NCBI GenBank assembly: GCA_938009055.1
Contig: CALLIO010000241.1
Coordinates: forward strand, 1 to 15,950
Origin: an uncultured Altererythrobacter sp.
Lineage (GTDB): Bacteria > Pseudomonadota > Alphaproteobacteria > Sphingomonadales > Sphingomonadaceae
Direction of reading: 5' to 3'
DNA: 15,950 nucleotides
Under the pieces are notes generated by a model. The model was not told where the DNA came from. It made no database searches and saw only the letters and a program-made list of their open reading frames with translations. Positions 1 through 7,221 of the stretch are shown piece by piece (position 1 is the stretch's first letter; each line of letters opens with the position of its first letter). Position numbers and translations under genes: made by a program.

Positions 1-1
1 C

Positions 2-1162
2 ACGAATGCCGCGCGTATGCCCAATGTTAGTGCCGATGTTGGCGTGACCGGATCGCGCACCAATCCGGGGCAATTCAGCGATGCGGTGGCCAATTTCATC
101 GACACAGAGCAAGTCAATTTCGGCGGCAATATGGTGGCCAGCTGGGATGCGGATTTGTTCGGGGTTCTCAAAGCCAGTGAACGCGCAGCATTGGCGCAAG
201 TGGATGCAGCAGAAGCTAGCGCTGCGGCCGTGCAATTGGCGCTGACATCGGAAATCGCAGCTCAAGTGATCGACTGGCGCACCCTTGCGGCGCGCGAGGC
301 CAGCCTGCGCGATGATCTGCAAGCTGCCCAGCGATTGGCGCAATTGGCGGGCAGTCGTGAACGCGCAGGTCTTGCTCCCGGATTTGATCGGCTTCGCGCT
401 GAGGCAGCGGCCAGCGCATCGACCACACGGCTTGCGGCCTTGGGCAGCGAACGCGCAACCATTGTCGGGCGATTGGTTGCGCTGACTGGTGAAAGCGGGC
501 AGGCAGTGCTTGGCGCATTGTCGCAGCAATCTCCGCAAGCATTGACTTCAGATGCCGCCCCCAGCCTACCCTCACGCCTGCTTGAAAATCGGCCTGATGT
601 GCTGGCTGCGGCCGCTCAATTGGCGGCCAGCGATGCGCAATTGGCTTCGACCGCTCGCCAACGCTTCCCGCGCCTCACTTTGTCAGCAGCCTTGGGTTTG
701 CTGACGTTTGATCTGGGCGGATTGTTCAACAGCGATGCAATCGTCGGTTCGGCCAGCGGATCGCTGCTCGCCCCCATCTTCGACTTTGGCCGCATCCAGT
801 CCGAGATTGATGTCTCCGCCGCTGATCAGCGCGCTGCCTTTGCCGCCTATCGCGGGGCTGTGTTCACCGCTTTGGGCGATGCTGAAACCGCCTATGGATT
901 GATCGCAGCGACCGACCGCCAAGTGGCGAGCGCGAAAACGGAACAGACCCAGCTAGAGCGCAATGCCAGCCTTGCCGATACGCGATACCGCGCGGGGCTT
1001 TCCGACTTTCAAACCGTGCTGGAAGCGCGCCGCGCAGCCGATGCAAGCGGGGAACGCGCCGCGATTGCAAAGGGGCAGGCGGCCCGCGCGAGAGTGCTAT
1101 TGTGGCAAGCCTTGGGCGGCAATGTTCTGCCCGATCAAAGCACGCGGTCAATCAGCCAGTAA
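2..1162 (+). CDS. NodT/TolC-family outer membrane efflux protein, 5' truncated
   Basis: This is the outer-membrane channel subunit of a tripartite (RND or MFS type) efflux pump, spanning periplasm and outer membrane. The frame is open to the left edge (codons from base 2), so the N-terminus with signal peptide or lipobox is outside the window. About 386 codons remain of a family usually 450-500 residues long. Two OEP repeats are visible as long Ala/Gln/Arg-rich helical stretches. The second half carries the family signature LLAPIFDFGRI followed by a helix with LGDAETAYG, then RYRAGLSDFQTVLEARRA and the terminal ALGGN typical of NodT proteins. The gene ends TAA and overlaps the convergent HupE-like gene by 28 bases. 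Any pump partners (membrane fusion protein, inner-membrane transporter) would lie upstream. Family identity is secure; the substrate is unknown. Confidence 0.93.
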   Translation, partial: TNAARMPNVSADVGVTGSRTNPGQFSDAVANFIDTEQVNFGGNMVASWDADLFGVLKASERAALAQVDAAEASAAAVQLALTSEIAAQVIDWRTLAAREASLRDDLQAAQRLAQLAGSRERAGLAPGFDRLRAEAAASASTTRLAALGSERATIVGRLVALTGESGQAVLGALSQQSPQALTSDAAPSLPSRLLENRPDVLAAAAQLAASDAQLASTARQRFPRLTLSAALGLLTFDLGGLFNSDAIVGSASGSLLAPIFDFGRIQSEIDVSAADQRAAFAAYRGAVFTALGDAETAYGLIAATDRQVASAKTEQTQLERNASLADTRYRAGLSDFQTVLEARRAADASGERAAIAKGQAARARVLLWQALGGNVLPDQSTRSISQ

Positions 1163-2106
1163 CTTGCGATAATGCCGATTGCATAGGTGACGATTTGCAC
1201 CGCACGCGCCTCTGCATTCGGGGCGAATTTTCGGACCGCCCAGCGCAAGAAAAGCAAGGCTGCGATAACAAGCAATTGCCCTGCCTCCACCCCAAGATTG
1301 AAAGTGAGAAGCGCAAGCGGCAATTCGCCTTCGGGCAGGCCAATCTCGCGCAAGGCACCGGCAAATCCGAAACCGTGCAACAAGCCAAAGCCAAAGGCGA
1401 CGACCCAGGGAAAACGTTTGGTCCAAGTGTCAGGCGTACCGCGCGCCAACTCAACCGCTAGGAAGACAATCGACAAAGCGATCAGCGCTTCGACGGGGGC
1501 TTGGGGCAGTCCGGTAGAGCCCAAAACAGTCGCGGCCAAAGTGATCGAATGGGCGATGGTAAACGCAGTCGCGGCCTTTACAACCGGCCATCCTTTTACG
1601 ACCAATAAAACCAGCGCGATCACGAAGAGCAGATGATCCCAACCGGCCAGAATATGCTCGGCACCGATGATGAAATAATCCTTCGCAACGCTCCATGCAT
1701 TGGGCGCAGAAGCAATCGTAATTGCCGGTTCGCGCGCGGTCAGCCGGTGGCTTTGCGCTGGCTCGTCCAAGGCGATGATTTGCAGCAGAGCATCGGCATT
1801 TCCGGTAAGCTGCGGCAAGGCAAATGTCTCACCGCCCAGCGGCCCATCGCATTCCAGACGCGCATTGCCGATCAGCGCCAGTGCTGCCTCTCGTTTAACG
1901 GGATCGCCGATAAATGCGCAGTTTTGCGGGATTTGCGGGACAGCGAGCGCAGCATCACCGGGCAAGCTGAGCGGCTGTTTCCAGCTCAGGGTCCATTGCC
2001 CCTGCTCGATTTCGCGCAGCTCGAGTGCAAAGGGTCTAATCTCATCCGCCTTGGCCGGAACAGCGCCGAGTAATAGTGCAGCCAGAACCAGCCAAACCTT
2101 GAGCAT
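1135..2106 (-). CDS. HupE/UreJ-family membrane protein with N-terminal periplasmic domain
   Basis: Residues 1-20 form a signal peptide ending in AKA|DE. Residues 21-140 look like a soluble periplasmic domain. The C-terminal half has about six membrane helices of the HupE/UreJ_2 type. Conserved polar residues within or near helices are H151, D157-H158 (in EHILAGWDHLL), H186 (FTIAHSITL) and H244 (GLLHGFGFAG), a plausible metal path. HupE/UreJ relatives are thought to import nickel or other metals, but the long two-domain version is not characterised as far as I know. The start is the ATG at 2106, whose A is the last base of the upstream gene's TGA (TGATG). A GTG one codon earlier (2109) is the alternative. 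It is the last gene of the DUF3604-PPIase-HupE cassette, so metal delivery to the DUF3604 enzyme is an attractive inference. Confidence 0.85.
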   Translation of the reverse strand: MLKVWLVLAALLLGAVPAKADEIRPFALELREIEQGQWTLSWKQPLSLPGDAALAVPQIPQNCAFIGDPVKREAALALIGNARLECDGPLGGETFALPQLTGNADALLQIIALDEPAQSHRLTAREPAITIASAPNAWSVAKDYFIIGAEHILAGWDHLLFVIALVLLVVKGWPVVKAATAFTIAHSITLAATVLGSTGLPQAPVEALIALSIVFLAVELARGTPDTWTKRFPWVVAFGFGLLHGFGFAGALREIGLPEGELPLALLTFNLGVEAGQLLVIAALLFLRWAVRKFAPNAEARAVQIVTYAIGIIASYWLIDRVL

Positions 2107-2939
2107 CACTCGGCAATCTCAACGGTATAAGCGTCGCGCAAAATCTCAAATCCACGCTCTTTGCGCTCTTCAATGGTGGCATTGCGCCAATCATTCTCGA
2201 CCCTTTGCCGCACCGTTTCGTAAGCGGGCACCTCGCCCGCATCGCGCGCCGTTAAACGCACCGCATGCCAGCCGAAACCCGACGCAATCGGGCCCTGCCA
2301 CTCATCACCGGGTTCGAGCGCGTCAATTTCTGCAAGAAAGCGTTCGCCAAATCGGTCGAGCACTTCTTTTCGCGGCATTTCCGACAGGCTTTGGGGCAGG
2401 CTGATCGGATCGCCGAGCTTGCGAAAATCATCGCGCGATGACCCGTCATTGAGCGCCCGCAGCGCGGCCTTGGCCCCGTCTATCTCTGACTTGAAGACAT
2501 GATCTAGCGTGTATCTCGACTTATCTCCAAAGCGCTCTGGATGGGCTTCAAACCACTCCTTCAACGCCTCGTCAGTCGGCTGCGCAGTCTCTGCCTGAGC
2601 GGCGGCCAACATGTCCATCTTCTTGGCCATCCGGCGGCGCACCACAGCATCATTGCCATCAAGCCCCAGCCTCAATGCTTCGCGGTAGAGCACTTCTTCG
2701 CGGATGTATTTGTCGACCTGCCGGTCAAGCTCAGCATCGGTCGGCGCACGGCCCATGATCCGCTCGAAGCCAAGCGACAATTGCGCCTGATCCTCGCGTG
2801 TTACCTCTATCGAGCGACTGGCTGGATCAACCGGCTCCCCGCGCCATGCAAACAAAGCATAGAGAACCGCGCCAAGGATCAGAAAGTGGATCAGTGGCTC
2901 TTTCGTCCATGCTGGCCAGCGCGATGTATCCGGTATCAT
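2106..2939 (-). CDS. Membrane-anchored parvulin/SurA-like peptidyl-prolyl cis-trans isomerase
   Basis: The 277-residue protein has a single N-terminal membrane helix (about residues 15-32) preceded by a short cytoplasmic stretch, so the rest faces the periplasm. Residues 45-120 are charged and helical, like the chaperone arm of SurA/PpiD proteins. Residues 122-232 resemble a rotamase domain, with the strand-and-helix order SRYTLDHVFKS ... LPQSLSEMP ... GPIASGFGWHAVRLT. The last 45 residues form another charged helix. The likely role is folding or assembly of exported proteins. Its start overlaps the stop of the DUF3604 gene (ATGA) and its stop touches the HupE-like start, indicating translational coupling and perhaps a dedicated chaperone for one of those partners. 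Some rotamase active-site residues are poorly conserved in this subgroup, so isomerase activity is inferred only. Confidence 0.85.
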   Translation of the reverse strand: MIPDTSRWPAWTKEPLIHFLILGAVLYALFAWRGEPVDPASRSIEVTREDQAQLSLGFERIMGRAPTDAELDRQVDKYIREEVLYREALRLGLDGNDAVVRRRMAKKMDMLAAAQAETAQPTDEALKEWFEAHPERFGDKSRYTLDHVFKSEIDGAKAALRALNDGSSRDDFRKLGDPISLPQSLSEMPRKEVLDRFGERFLAEIDALEPGDEWQGPIASGFGWHAVRLTARDAGEVPAYETVRQRVENDWRNATIEERKERGFEILRDAYTVEIAE

Positions 2940-4867
2940 TCGCCCTCAGCAGGTGCGGGTTTGAGCCACACTGGCGAAGAATAGGCGCGCTCTTGCGCCA
3001 CAGCATCGGCCATTGCCTCATCGGACAAAGTGATCCCGAAACGCACAGCGTCAAACAGGGTCCAGCGCGGGGTCGGTATCTCCAGCACACGCACATAATA
3101 GAACGCGCGCTTATCGGCGATCAGATAGTCTGGATCGGTCCAAACCGCGCGCAATTCCGCTGCGCCAATATCATTGGTGTAAGTCGCATCCAAACGGTTC
3201 ACCGTATCGCCAACAGCGGGCACTTTGCCGCCAGAAAGCGCGCGCGTTTCCATATCGCTCCACACAACGTCATAGACCTTTTCGCGCACATTGCCGAAGG
3301 CATCGACCCAGCCTTTGACCACTTGCACACGGTCAAGATTGGCACCGTCAGGATCTTTGAGCGCACTGATCAGGAATGTCGGCGCGGTGTCTTTATCGAT
3401 CAGTTCGCCGCCCATTGGCACGCCATTGGTATAGCCGCGCCGGACCCAATCCCCGTCCCAATCCTCTTCGCTAAAATCAAAGCCAGCGAACAATCGCACA
3501 GTCATGCGCGGGCCAGTCGTGGCATAAACTTCGCGCCGCTTGAACGCGTCAAAAATCTCTGCCCGCGTATTGCCGCGCGCCCAAGCAGCGGCATAGCCGC
3601 CAGCGAGGTAATGCCAGCCGAACCGGCCGGTACGCGTGCCAAGGTTCTGGGCGACGATTGCGCGATCCTCGATCGCTTGTTCATTGCCTGTGTGCTTGCC
3701 CCAGAAATTGTCCTCATCCCCGGTCGCCAGCGCCGTGTGGCTATCGGTCGAGCCGATCATCCCGAAGGCATAGGGATTGACCCCGATCTGCTCTTCCAAT
3801 GTAAGGCCACGCTTGAGCGCAGAGCGGATGTAATTGCCCGCTTGCATGGCATCGGTGGTGGGAAGGTTGAGCGGCAAATTGCCAAAATCCCAACCCTTCA
3901 CGCCAAATCCGGCCATCTCGTCATTGGGCGAGAGGAAAGGATGCGTCTCACTATCGCCCTTGATCTGGGTCGCCTCGACAACCGGCTCATAACGCGCACG
4001 CTTGCGAGCATATTCAGCGGTCATTGGCCCGCCATCAGGCTTAGTCAGTTCGAACATCAATCCGTTGGAAAGGTTCGAATTGTGCGGGATCGCCAGCGCT
4101 TCGCCGCCGGTGCTTTCTTCATAGGCTGCCATGTAATCCCACAAACCTTCGGTGCTTGTCGAAAGGCCAGGATATGGCAAAACCTGCTTGGTTTTCTCGG
4201 CCCCATCGCGGAACATCACCACCCGGTGGAGATTGTTCCCCTGGGGCATCAACGTGTATTCAAATCCGCCAAAGGCTGTGAACACGCCGGGTTCGTTATA
4301 GCGGTCGAGCGTATCGAGATGCGCTTCCCAAATCGTGCGGGTTGCCTCTTCATTGGCGGCCCGGTCCGTCATCGCATCGGGCAATTGACCGACGGCCGCG
4401 CGCGAGATGATCTCGCCGACAGCGCGCTGCGATTGCTCTGGCGATTCATGCATCATATCGTACCAGCGCAGCATGGTTTCATCGCCCATCGCTTGAACAC
4501 CAAGGCGCGGCGCATCATACAAGCGGCGGGTTGCGCCAAGGCCATCGGAATGGTCAGCAATCACAAGAAAATCGAGCGGACGAGCCAGCTTGGACTGCGC
4601 GCCTGTGGTTGCAGTTACTTCCTCGCCGCGCGCATATTTAAGCGCATCTTCTGGCCCCAGCCTGACCCCAAAGCCGAATGCATCGACGGAATTGTCGGTG
4701 TGGAGATGCGTGTCACCCCAATAGGGGCGGTCGGGAAATTCGGCGAGTTCTACAGTGTTTTCGCCATTACCCGCTTGCTCTTCGCTGACATCGCTGCACG
4801 CCGCCATCGCACTGGCTGCCGCGCCAATCAGTGCCCATTTTGCCCCTTTGGCCAAAACATTCCGCAT
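2936..4867 (-). CDS. DUF3604 family PHP-like metallohydrolase, predicted lipoprotein
   Basis: The protein is 643 residues from the ATG at 4867. The open frame extends 22 codons further, but this ATG has an AGGGAG ribosome site 7 bases upstream and begins a proper export signal: a basic start, a hydrophobic stretch, and AMAAC with lipidation candidate C24. The DUF3604/PHP metal-site motifs are intact: GDTHLHTDNS (H54, H56), IADHSDGLG (D105, H106, D108), IPHNSNLSNG (H262) and GSTDSHT (D375, H377). PHP-fold enzymes are usually phosphoesterases or related hydrolases with two or three metals; the substrate of DUF3604 proteins is not established. Full length for the family. It is the first gene of the coupled cassette with the PPIase (4-base overlap) and HupE-like genes. 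The gap of 101 bases to the racemase gene may hold its own promoter. Confidence 0.9.
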   Translation of the reverse strand: MRNVLAKGAKWALIGAAASAMAACSDVSEEQAGNGENTVELAEFPDRPYWGDTHLHTDNSVDAFGFGVRLGPEDALKYARGEEVTATTGAQSKLARPLDFLVIADHSDGLGATRRLYDAPRLGVQAMGDETMLRWYDMMHESPEQSQRAVGEIISRAAVGQLPDAMTDRAANEEATRTIWEAHLDTLDRYNEPGVFTAFGGFEYTLMPQGNNLHRVVMFRDGAEKTKQVLPYPGLSTSTEGLWDYMAAYEESTGGEALAIPHNSNLSNGLMFELTKPDGGPMTAEYARKRARYEPVVEATQIKGDSETHPFLSPNDEMAGFGVKGWDFGNLPLNLPTTDAMQAGNYIRSALKRGLTLEEQIGVNPYAFGMIGSTDSHTALATGDEDNFWGKHTGNEQAIEDRAIVAQNLGTRTGRFGWHYLAGGYAAAWARGNTRAEIFDAFKRREVYATTGPRMTVRLFAGFDFSEEDWDGDWVRRGYTNGVPMGGELIDKDTAPTFLISALKDPDGANLDRVQVVKGWVDAFGNVREKVYDVVWSDMETRALSGGKVPAVGDTVNRLDATYTNDIGAAELRAVWTDPDYLIADKRAFYYVRVLEIPTPRWTLFDAVRFGITLSDEAMADAVAQERAYSSPVWLKPAPAEGE

Positions 4868-4874
4868 GGGTTCT

Positions 4875-4880
4875 CTCCCT
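4875..4880 (-). promoter_or_regulatory. Ribosome binding site fixing the DUF3604 start
   Basis: AGGGAG inside a purine-rich run on the minus strand, 7 bases before the ATG at 4867. The upstream in-frame ATGs at 4933 and 4918 have no comparable site. Confidence 0.7.
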
Positions 4881-4940
4881 CCCCAATATTTCGATCCAGA
4901 TTTCTGAATCGCTTTCATGTTTCGCTCAGCCAAGCGATCC

Positions 4941-4946
4941 CGTCAA
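4941..4946 (-). promoter_or_regulatory. Possible -35 element (TTGACG) upstream of the DUF3604 gene
   Basis: The minus strand reads TTGACG in the 101-base gap between the racemase stop and the DUF3604 ATG. The sequence 17-18 bases downstream (GAAACAT) is a poor -10, so a separate cassette promoter is only a possibility. Confidence 0.25.
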
Positions 4947-4968
4947 GTTTTGCGCTGCTGGCAAACGA

Positions 4969-6042
4969 TCAGCCGGCCCAGCGTTCGACCACCGTTTCGC
5001 CCTCATCATCGGCGGAGCGCACCGCACCGGGCGTGCGGTCGAAGCGCGGCGCGGGAGCAGTATGCCATTCGCCATCATGCTCCACATAGGCATTGCGCGC
5101 CTTCATATGCGGATGGTTGCGCGCTTCTTCCAGCGGCAGAACCGGCGCGAAACACACGTCGGTTCCCTCCATCAGATCAACCCAATGCTGGGCAGGCTTG
5201 GTTTTGAATAGCGCGGTGAGCTTTTCCTTATAAGCATCCCAATTGGCCGGGTTCATCTGCCCTTCCGCCAAGCTAGGATCAGCGCCCGAGCGCTGCATCA
5301 ATTCGGCGTAGAATTGCGGCTCGATCGAACCCAGCGAAATCTCGCGGCCATCAGCGCATTCATAGCATTGATAGAAATGCGCTCCGCCGCCAAGCAGTCC
5401 TTTGCCGCGCTCGGTTGTGCGGACGGTGTTTTGAACGCCTAGGAAGAAGCTCATCAGGCTGGTGGTGCCATCGACAATTGCAGCGTCAACGACTTGCCCT
5501 TTGCCAGAGGACGCGCGTTCGAACAGCGCGGCTAGAATGCCAAAGGCGCAATACATCGATCCACCGCCGAAATCGCCAACCAGATTTTGCGGCGGCAGTG
5601 CGGTTTCGCCAGCCCGGCCAATCGCATCAAGCGCGCCAGTAATCGCGATATAGTTGATGTCGTGGCCAGCGGCTTTGGCAAGCGGGCCGTCCTGCCCCCA
5701 GCCGGTCATGCGCGCATAGACGAGGCGTGGATTAGCATTGAGCATTTCGTCAGGTCCCAGACCCAGCCGCTCCATCACGCCCGGACGGAAACCTTCGATC
5801 AAAACATCGGCATTGGCGATGGCTTTTTTGCAGAAGGCTTGCCCTTCTTCGCTCTTCACATCGACTTGTGCGCGGTGGCGGGCGCGCTCGACAACCGGAT
5901 TATTGACCGCAGTGCCCTTGCGCTCGATCCGCACGACTTCTGCTCCCAGATCCGCCAGCAGCATAGCAACATGCGGGCCCGGCCCAATTCCGGCAAATTC
6001 AACGACGCGCAAACCTTTAAGTGGTCCAGCCAGCTCAGACAT
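4969..6042 (-). CDS. Alpha-methylacyl-CoA racemase (CaiB/BaiF CoA-transferase fold)
   Basis: The 357-residue protein matches the length of bacterial AMACR/MCR. This enzyme inverts the 2-methyl centre of branched acyl-CoAs so that (S)-thioesters can enter beta-oxidation, acting in the cytosol. The N-terminus LKGLRVVEFAGIGPGPH and the block LADLGAEVVRIER are typical of family III CoA-transferases. Racemase residues are at the expected places: H127 (GHDINY), D157 (LVGDFGGGS) and E241 (GSIEPQFY), corresponding to the His/Asp/Glu set described for the mycobacterial enzyme. This argues for a racemase over a true CoA-transferase. The frame opens 37 codons earlier, but the ATG at 6042 has GAGGGA 6 bases upstream and begins at the conserved N-terminus. 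Upstream lies a structured intergenic element after rmlB, and the DUF3604 gene follows. No functional link to the neighbours is obvious. Confidence 0.92.
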   Translation of the reverse strand: MSELAGPLKGLRVVEFAGIGPGPHVAMLLADLGAEVVRIERKGTAVNNPVVERARHRAQVDVKSEEGQAFCKKAIANADVLIEGFRPGVMERLGLGPDEMLNANPRLVYARMTGWGQDGPLAKAAGHDINYIAITGALDAIGRAGETALPPQNLVGDFGGGSMYCAFGILAALFERASSGKGQVVDAAIVDGTTSLMSFFLGVQNTVRTTERGKGLLGGGAHFYQCYECADGREISLGSIEPQFYAELMQRSGADPSLAEGQMNPANWDAYKEKLTALFKTKPAQHWVDLMEGTDVCFAPVLPLEEARNHPHMKARNAYVEHDGEWHTAPAPRFDRTPGAVRSADDEGETVVERWAG

Positions 6043-6048
6043 ATCTCT

Positions 6049-6054
6049 TCCCTC
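6049..6054 (-). promoter_or_regulatory. Ribosome binding site fixing the racemase start
   Basis: GAGGGA on the minus strand, 6 bases before the ATG at 6042, supports this start over the earlier in-frame codon at 6153, which would translate the structured element. Confidence 0.7.
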
Positions 6055-6070
6055 TTTTCTCTTTGCCGAT

Positions 6071-6134
6071 GACTGTTGCCTTGCGACTAACAGAATCGCA
6101 AGGTCATAAGAGTCGCTAACCATAGGCAACAGTC
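6071..6134 (-). promoter_or_regulatory. Structured intergenic element with two mutually exclusive foldings
   Basis: On the minus strand GACTGTTGCCT (6134-6124) and AGGCAACAGTC (6081-6071) are a perfect 11-base inverted repeat. Inside it GCGACT (6116-6111) can pair with AGTCGC (6088-6083), extending the long stem. Alternatively CCTTGCGA (6103-6096) pairs perfectly with TCGCAAGG (6086-6079) around a 9-base loop. The two folds compete for 6079-6088. There is no U-run after either, so a simple intrinsic terminator is unlikely. An attenuator or leader of the racemase gene, a protein operator, an RNA-processing site or a small REP-like element are all possible. Confidence 0.5.
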
Positions 6135-6147
6135 CGGTCGTCGACTG

Positions 6148-6157
6148 CTGCATGCAG
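6148..6157. repeat. 10-bp perfect palindrome CTGCATGCAG downstream of rmlB
   Basis: This palindrome lies 9-18 bases after the rmlB stop. It is too short and lacks a U-tract, so it is not a convincing terminator. It may be part of the structured 3' region next to the element at 6071-6134. Confidence 0.3.
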
Positions 6158-6165
6158 GTAGCCTT

Positions 6166-7221
6166 CTAGCTTTGGGAAAGCGGCTTCCACCATCCTTCAT
6201 TGTCGAGATACCAGCGCAAGGTCTGGCCAAGCCCTTCGGCAAAATCCCATTGCGCGGCATAGCCAAGCTCGGCCCGCGCCTTGGTCTCGTCAATGGCATA
6301 GCGCCGGTCATGCCCTTTGCGATCTTCGACAAAGGTCTTCAGCGTATTGGTCGGCTGACCTTTCGCGGCCGGTGCATCGGGAAAGCGATCAGCCAAGCCA
6401 TCAATCTCAGCAAAGGCCTTGTCCACTTCGCTGCAAATCGCATCGATGACGGCCATGTTTGGTAGCTCTGCCCCGCCGCCAATATTATAGGTTTCACCCG
6501 ACTGGCCGCGCTCAAGACACGCCTCGATCCCGCGGCAATGATCTTCGACATGCAACCAGTCGCGCACATTCATCCCGTCGCCGTAAATCGGCAGCGGTTT
6601 GCCCGACAATGCGTTCAAGAGGAACAGCGGGATTAGCTTTTCAGGATATTGGTAAGGACCGTAATTGTTCGAACAATTGCTGGTCGCAACATCGAGACCA
6701 AACGTGTGGTGATAGGCGCGCACGAGGTGGTCGGACGATGCTTTCGATGCGGAATAGGGCGAATTGGGCCGGTATTGCGTTGTCTCTGCAAAGGCGGGTT
6801 CGTCTGGCGTCAGCGAGCCATAAACCTCATCGGTAGAGATATGGTGGAAGCGGTGCGGTGTGCCGGACCCTTCATCAAGCCAAACTTCCCGCGCCGCCTT
6901 AAGCAGCGAGTTGGTGCCCAAAATATTGGTCTCGATAAAGGCATCGGGCCCGCTGATGGAACGGTCGACATGGCTTTCCGCTGCGAAATGAACCAGCGTG
7001 CTGACAGCGTGGTCGCGCAGCAATTTTTCGACCAGATCAGTGTCGCAAATGTCGCCGGTGACAAGCTGAGCCTGCTCGACACCCGCAATCGTGCTGCGGT
7101 TGCCCGCATATGTCAGCGCATCAAGCACAATGATCGCATCATCAGGATGTTTGTCCGCCCAGTAATGGACGAAATTGCCGCCGATAAAGCCCGCGCCGCC
7201 AGTGACCATAATGTTAGCCAA
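6166..7221 (-). CDS. rfbB: dTDP-glucose 4,6-dehydratase
   Basis: RmlB/RfbB converts dTDP-glucose to dTDP-4-keto-6-deoxyglucose, the second step of dTDP-L-rhamnose synthesis, in the cytosol. It is an extended short-chain dehydrogenase with the NAD motif TGGAGFIGG (G8, G11, G14), the catalytic TDE triplet (T130, D131, E132) and YSASK (Y156, K160). The 351-residue length is normal. The start chosen is the TTG at 7221: GAGGAG sits 7 bases upstream and the resulting N-terminus MANIMVTGGAGF aligns with the family. The ATG four codons later is too far from that site. The first 8 bases overlap the 3' end of rmlD, so translation is coupled. It is the last gene of rmlACDB. The gene is also called rmlB. 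Confidence 0.95.
   Translation of the reverse strand: MANIMVTGGAGFIGGNFVHYWADKHPDDAIIVLDALTYAGNRSTIAGVEQAQLVTGDICDTDLVEKLLRDHAVSTLVHFAAESHVDRSISGPDAFIETNILGTNSLLKAAREVWLDEGSGTPHRFHHISTDEVYGSLTPDEPAFAETTQYRPNSPYSASKASSDHLVRAYHHTFGLDVATSNCSNNYGPYQYPEKLIPLFLLNALSGKPLPIYGDGMNVRDWLHVEDHCRGIEACLERGQSGETYNIGGGAELPNMAVIDAICSEVDKAFAEIDGLADRFPDAPAAKGQPTNTLKTFVEDRKGHDRRYAIDETKARAELGYAAQWDFAEGLGQTLRWYLDNEGWWKPLSQS

Noticed and set aside
2798..5089. Very long open frame on the + strand (over 750 codons) opposite the DUF3604 and PPIase genes
   Set aside because: It is the antisense shadow of high-GC genes. The protein is His/Arg/Ile-rich with no recognisable domain or export signal, while the minus strand has complete motifs and ribosome sites.
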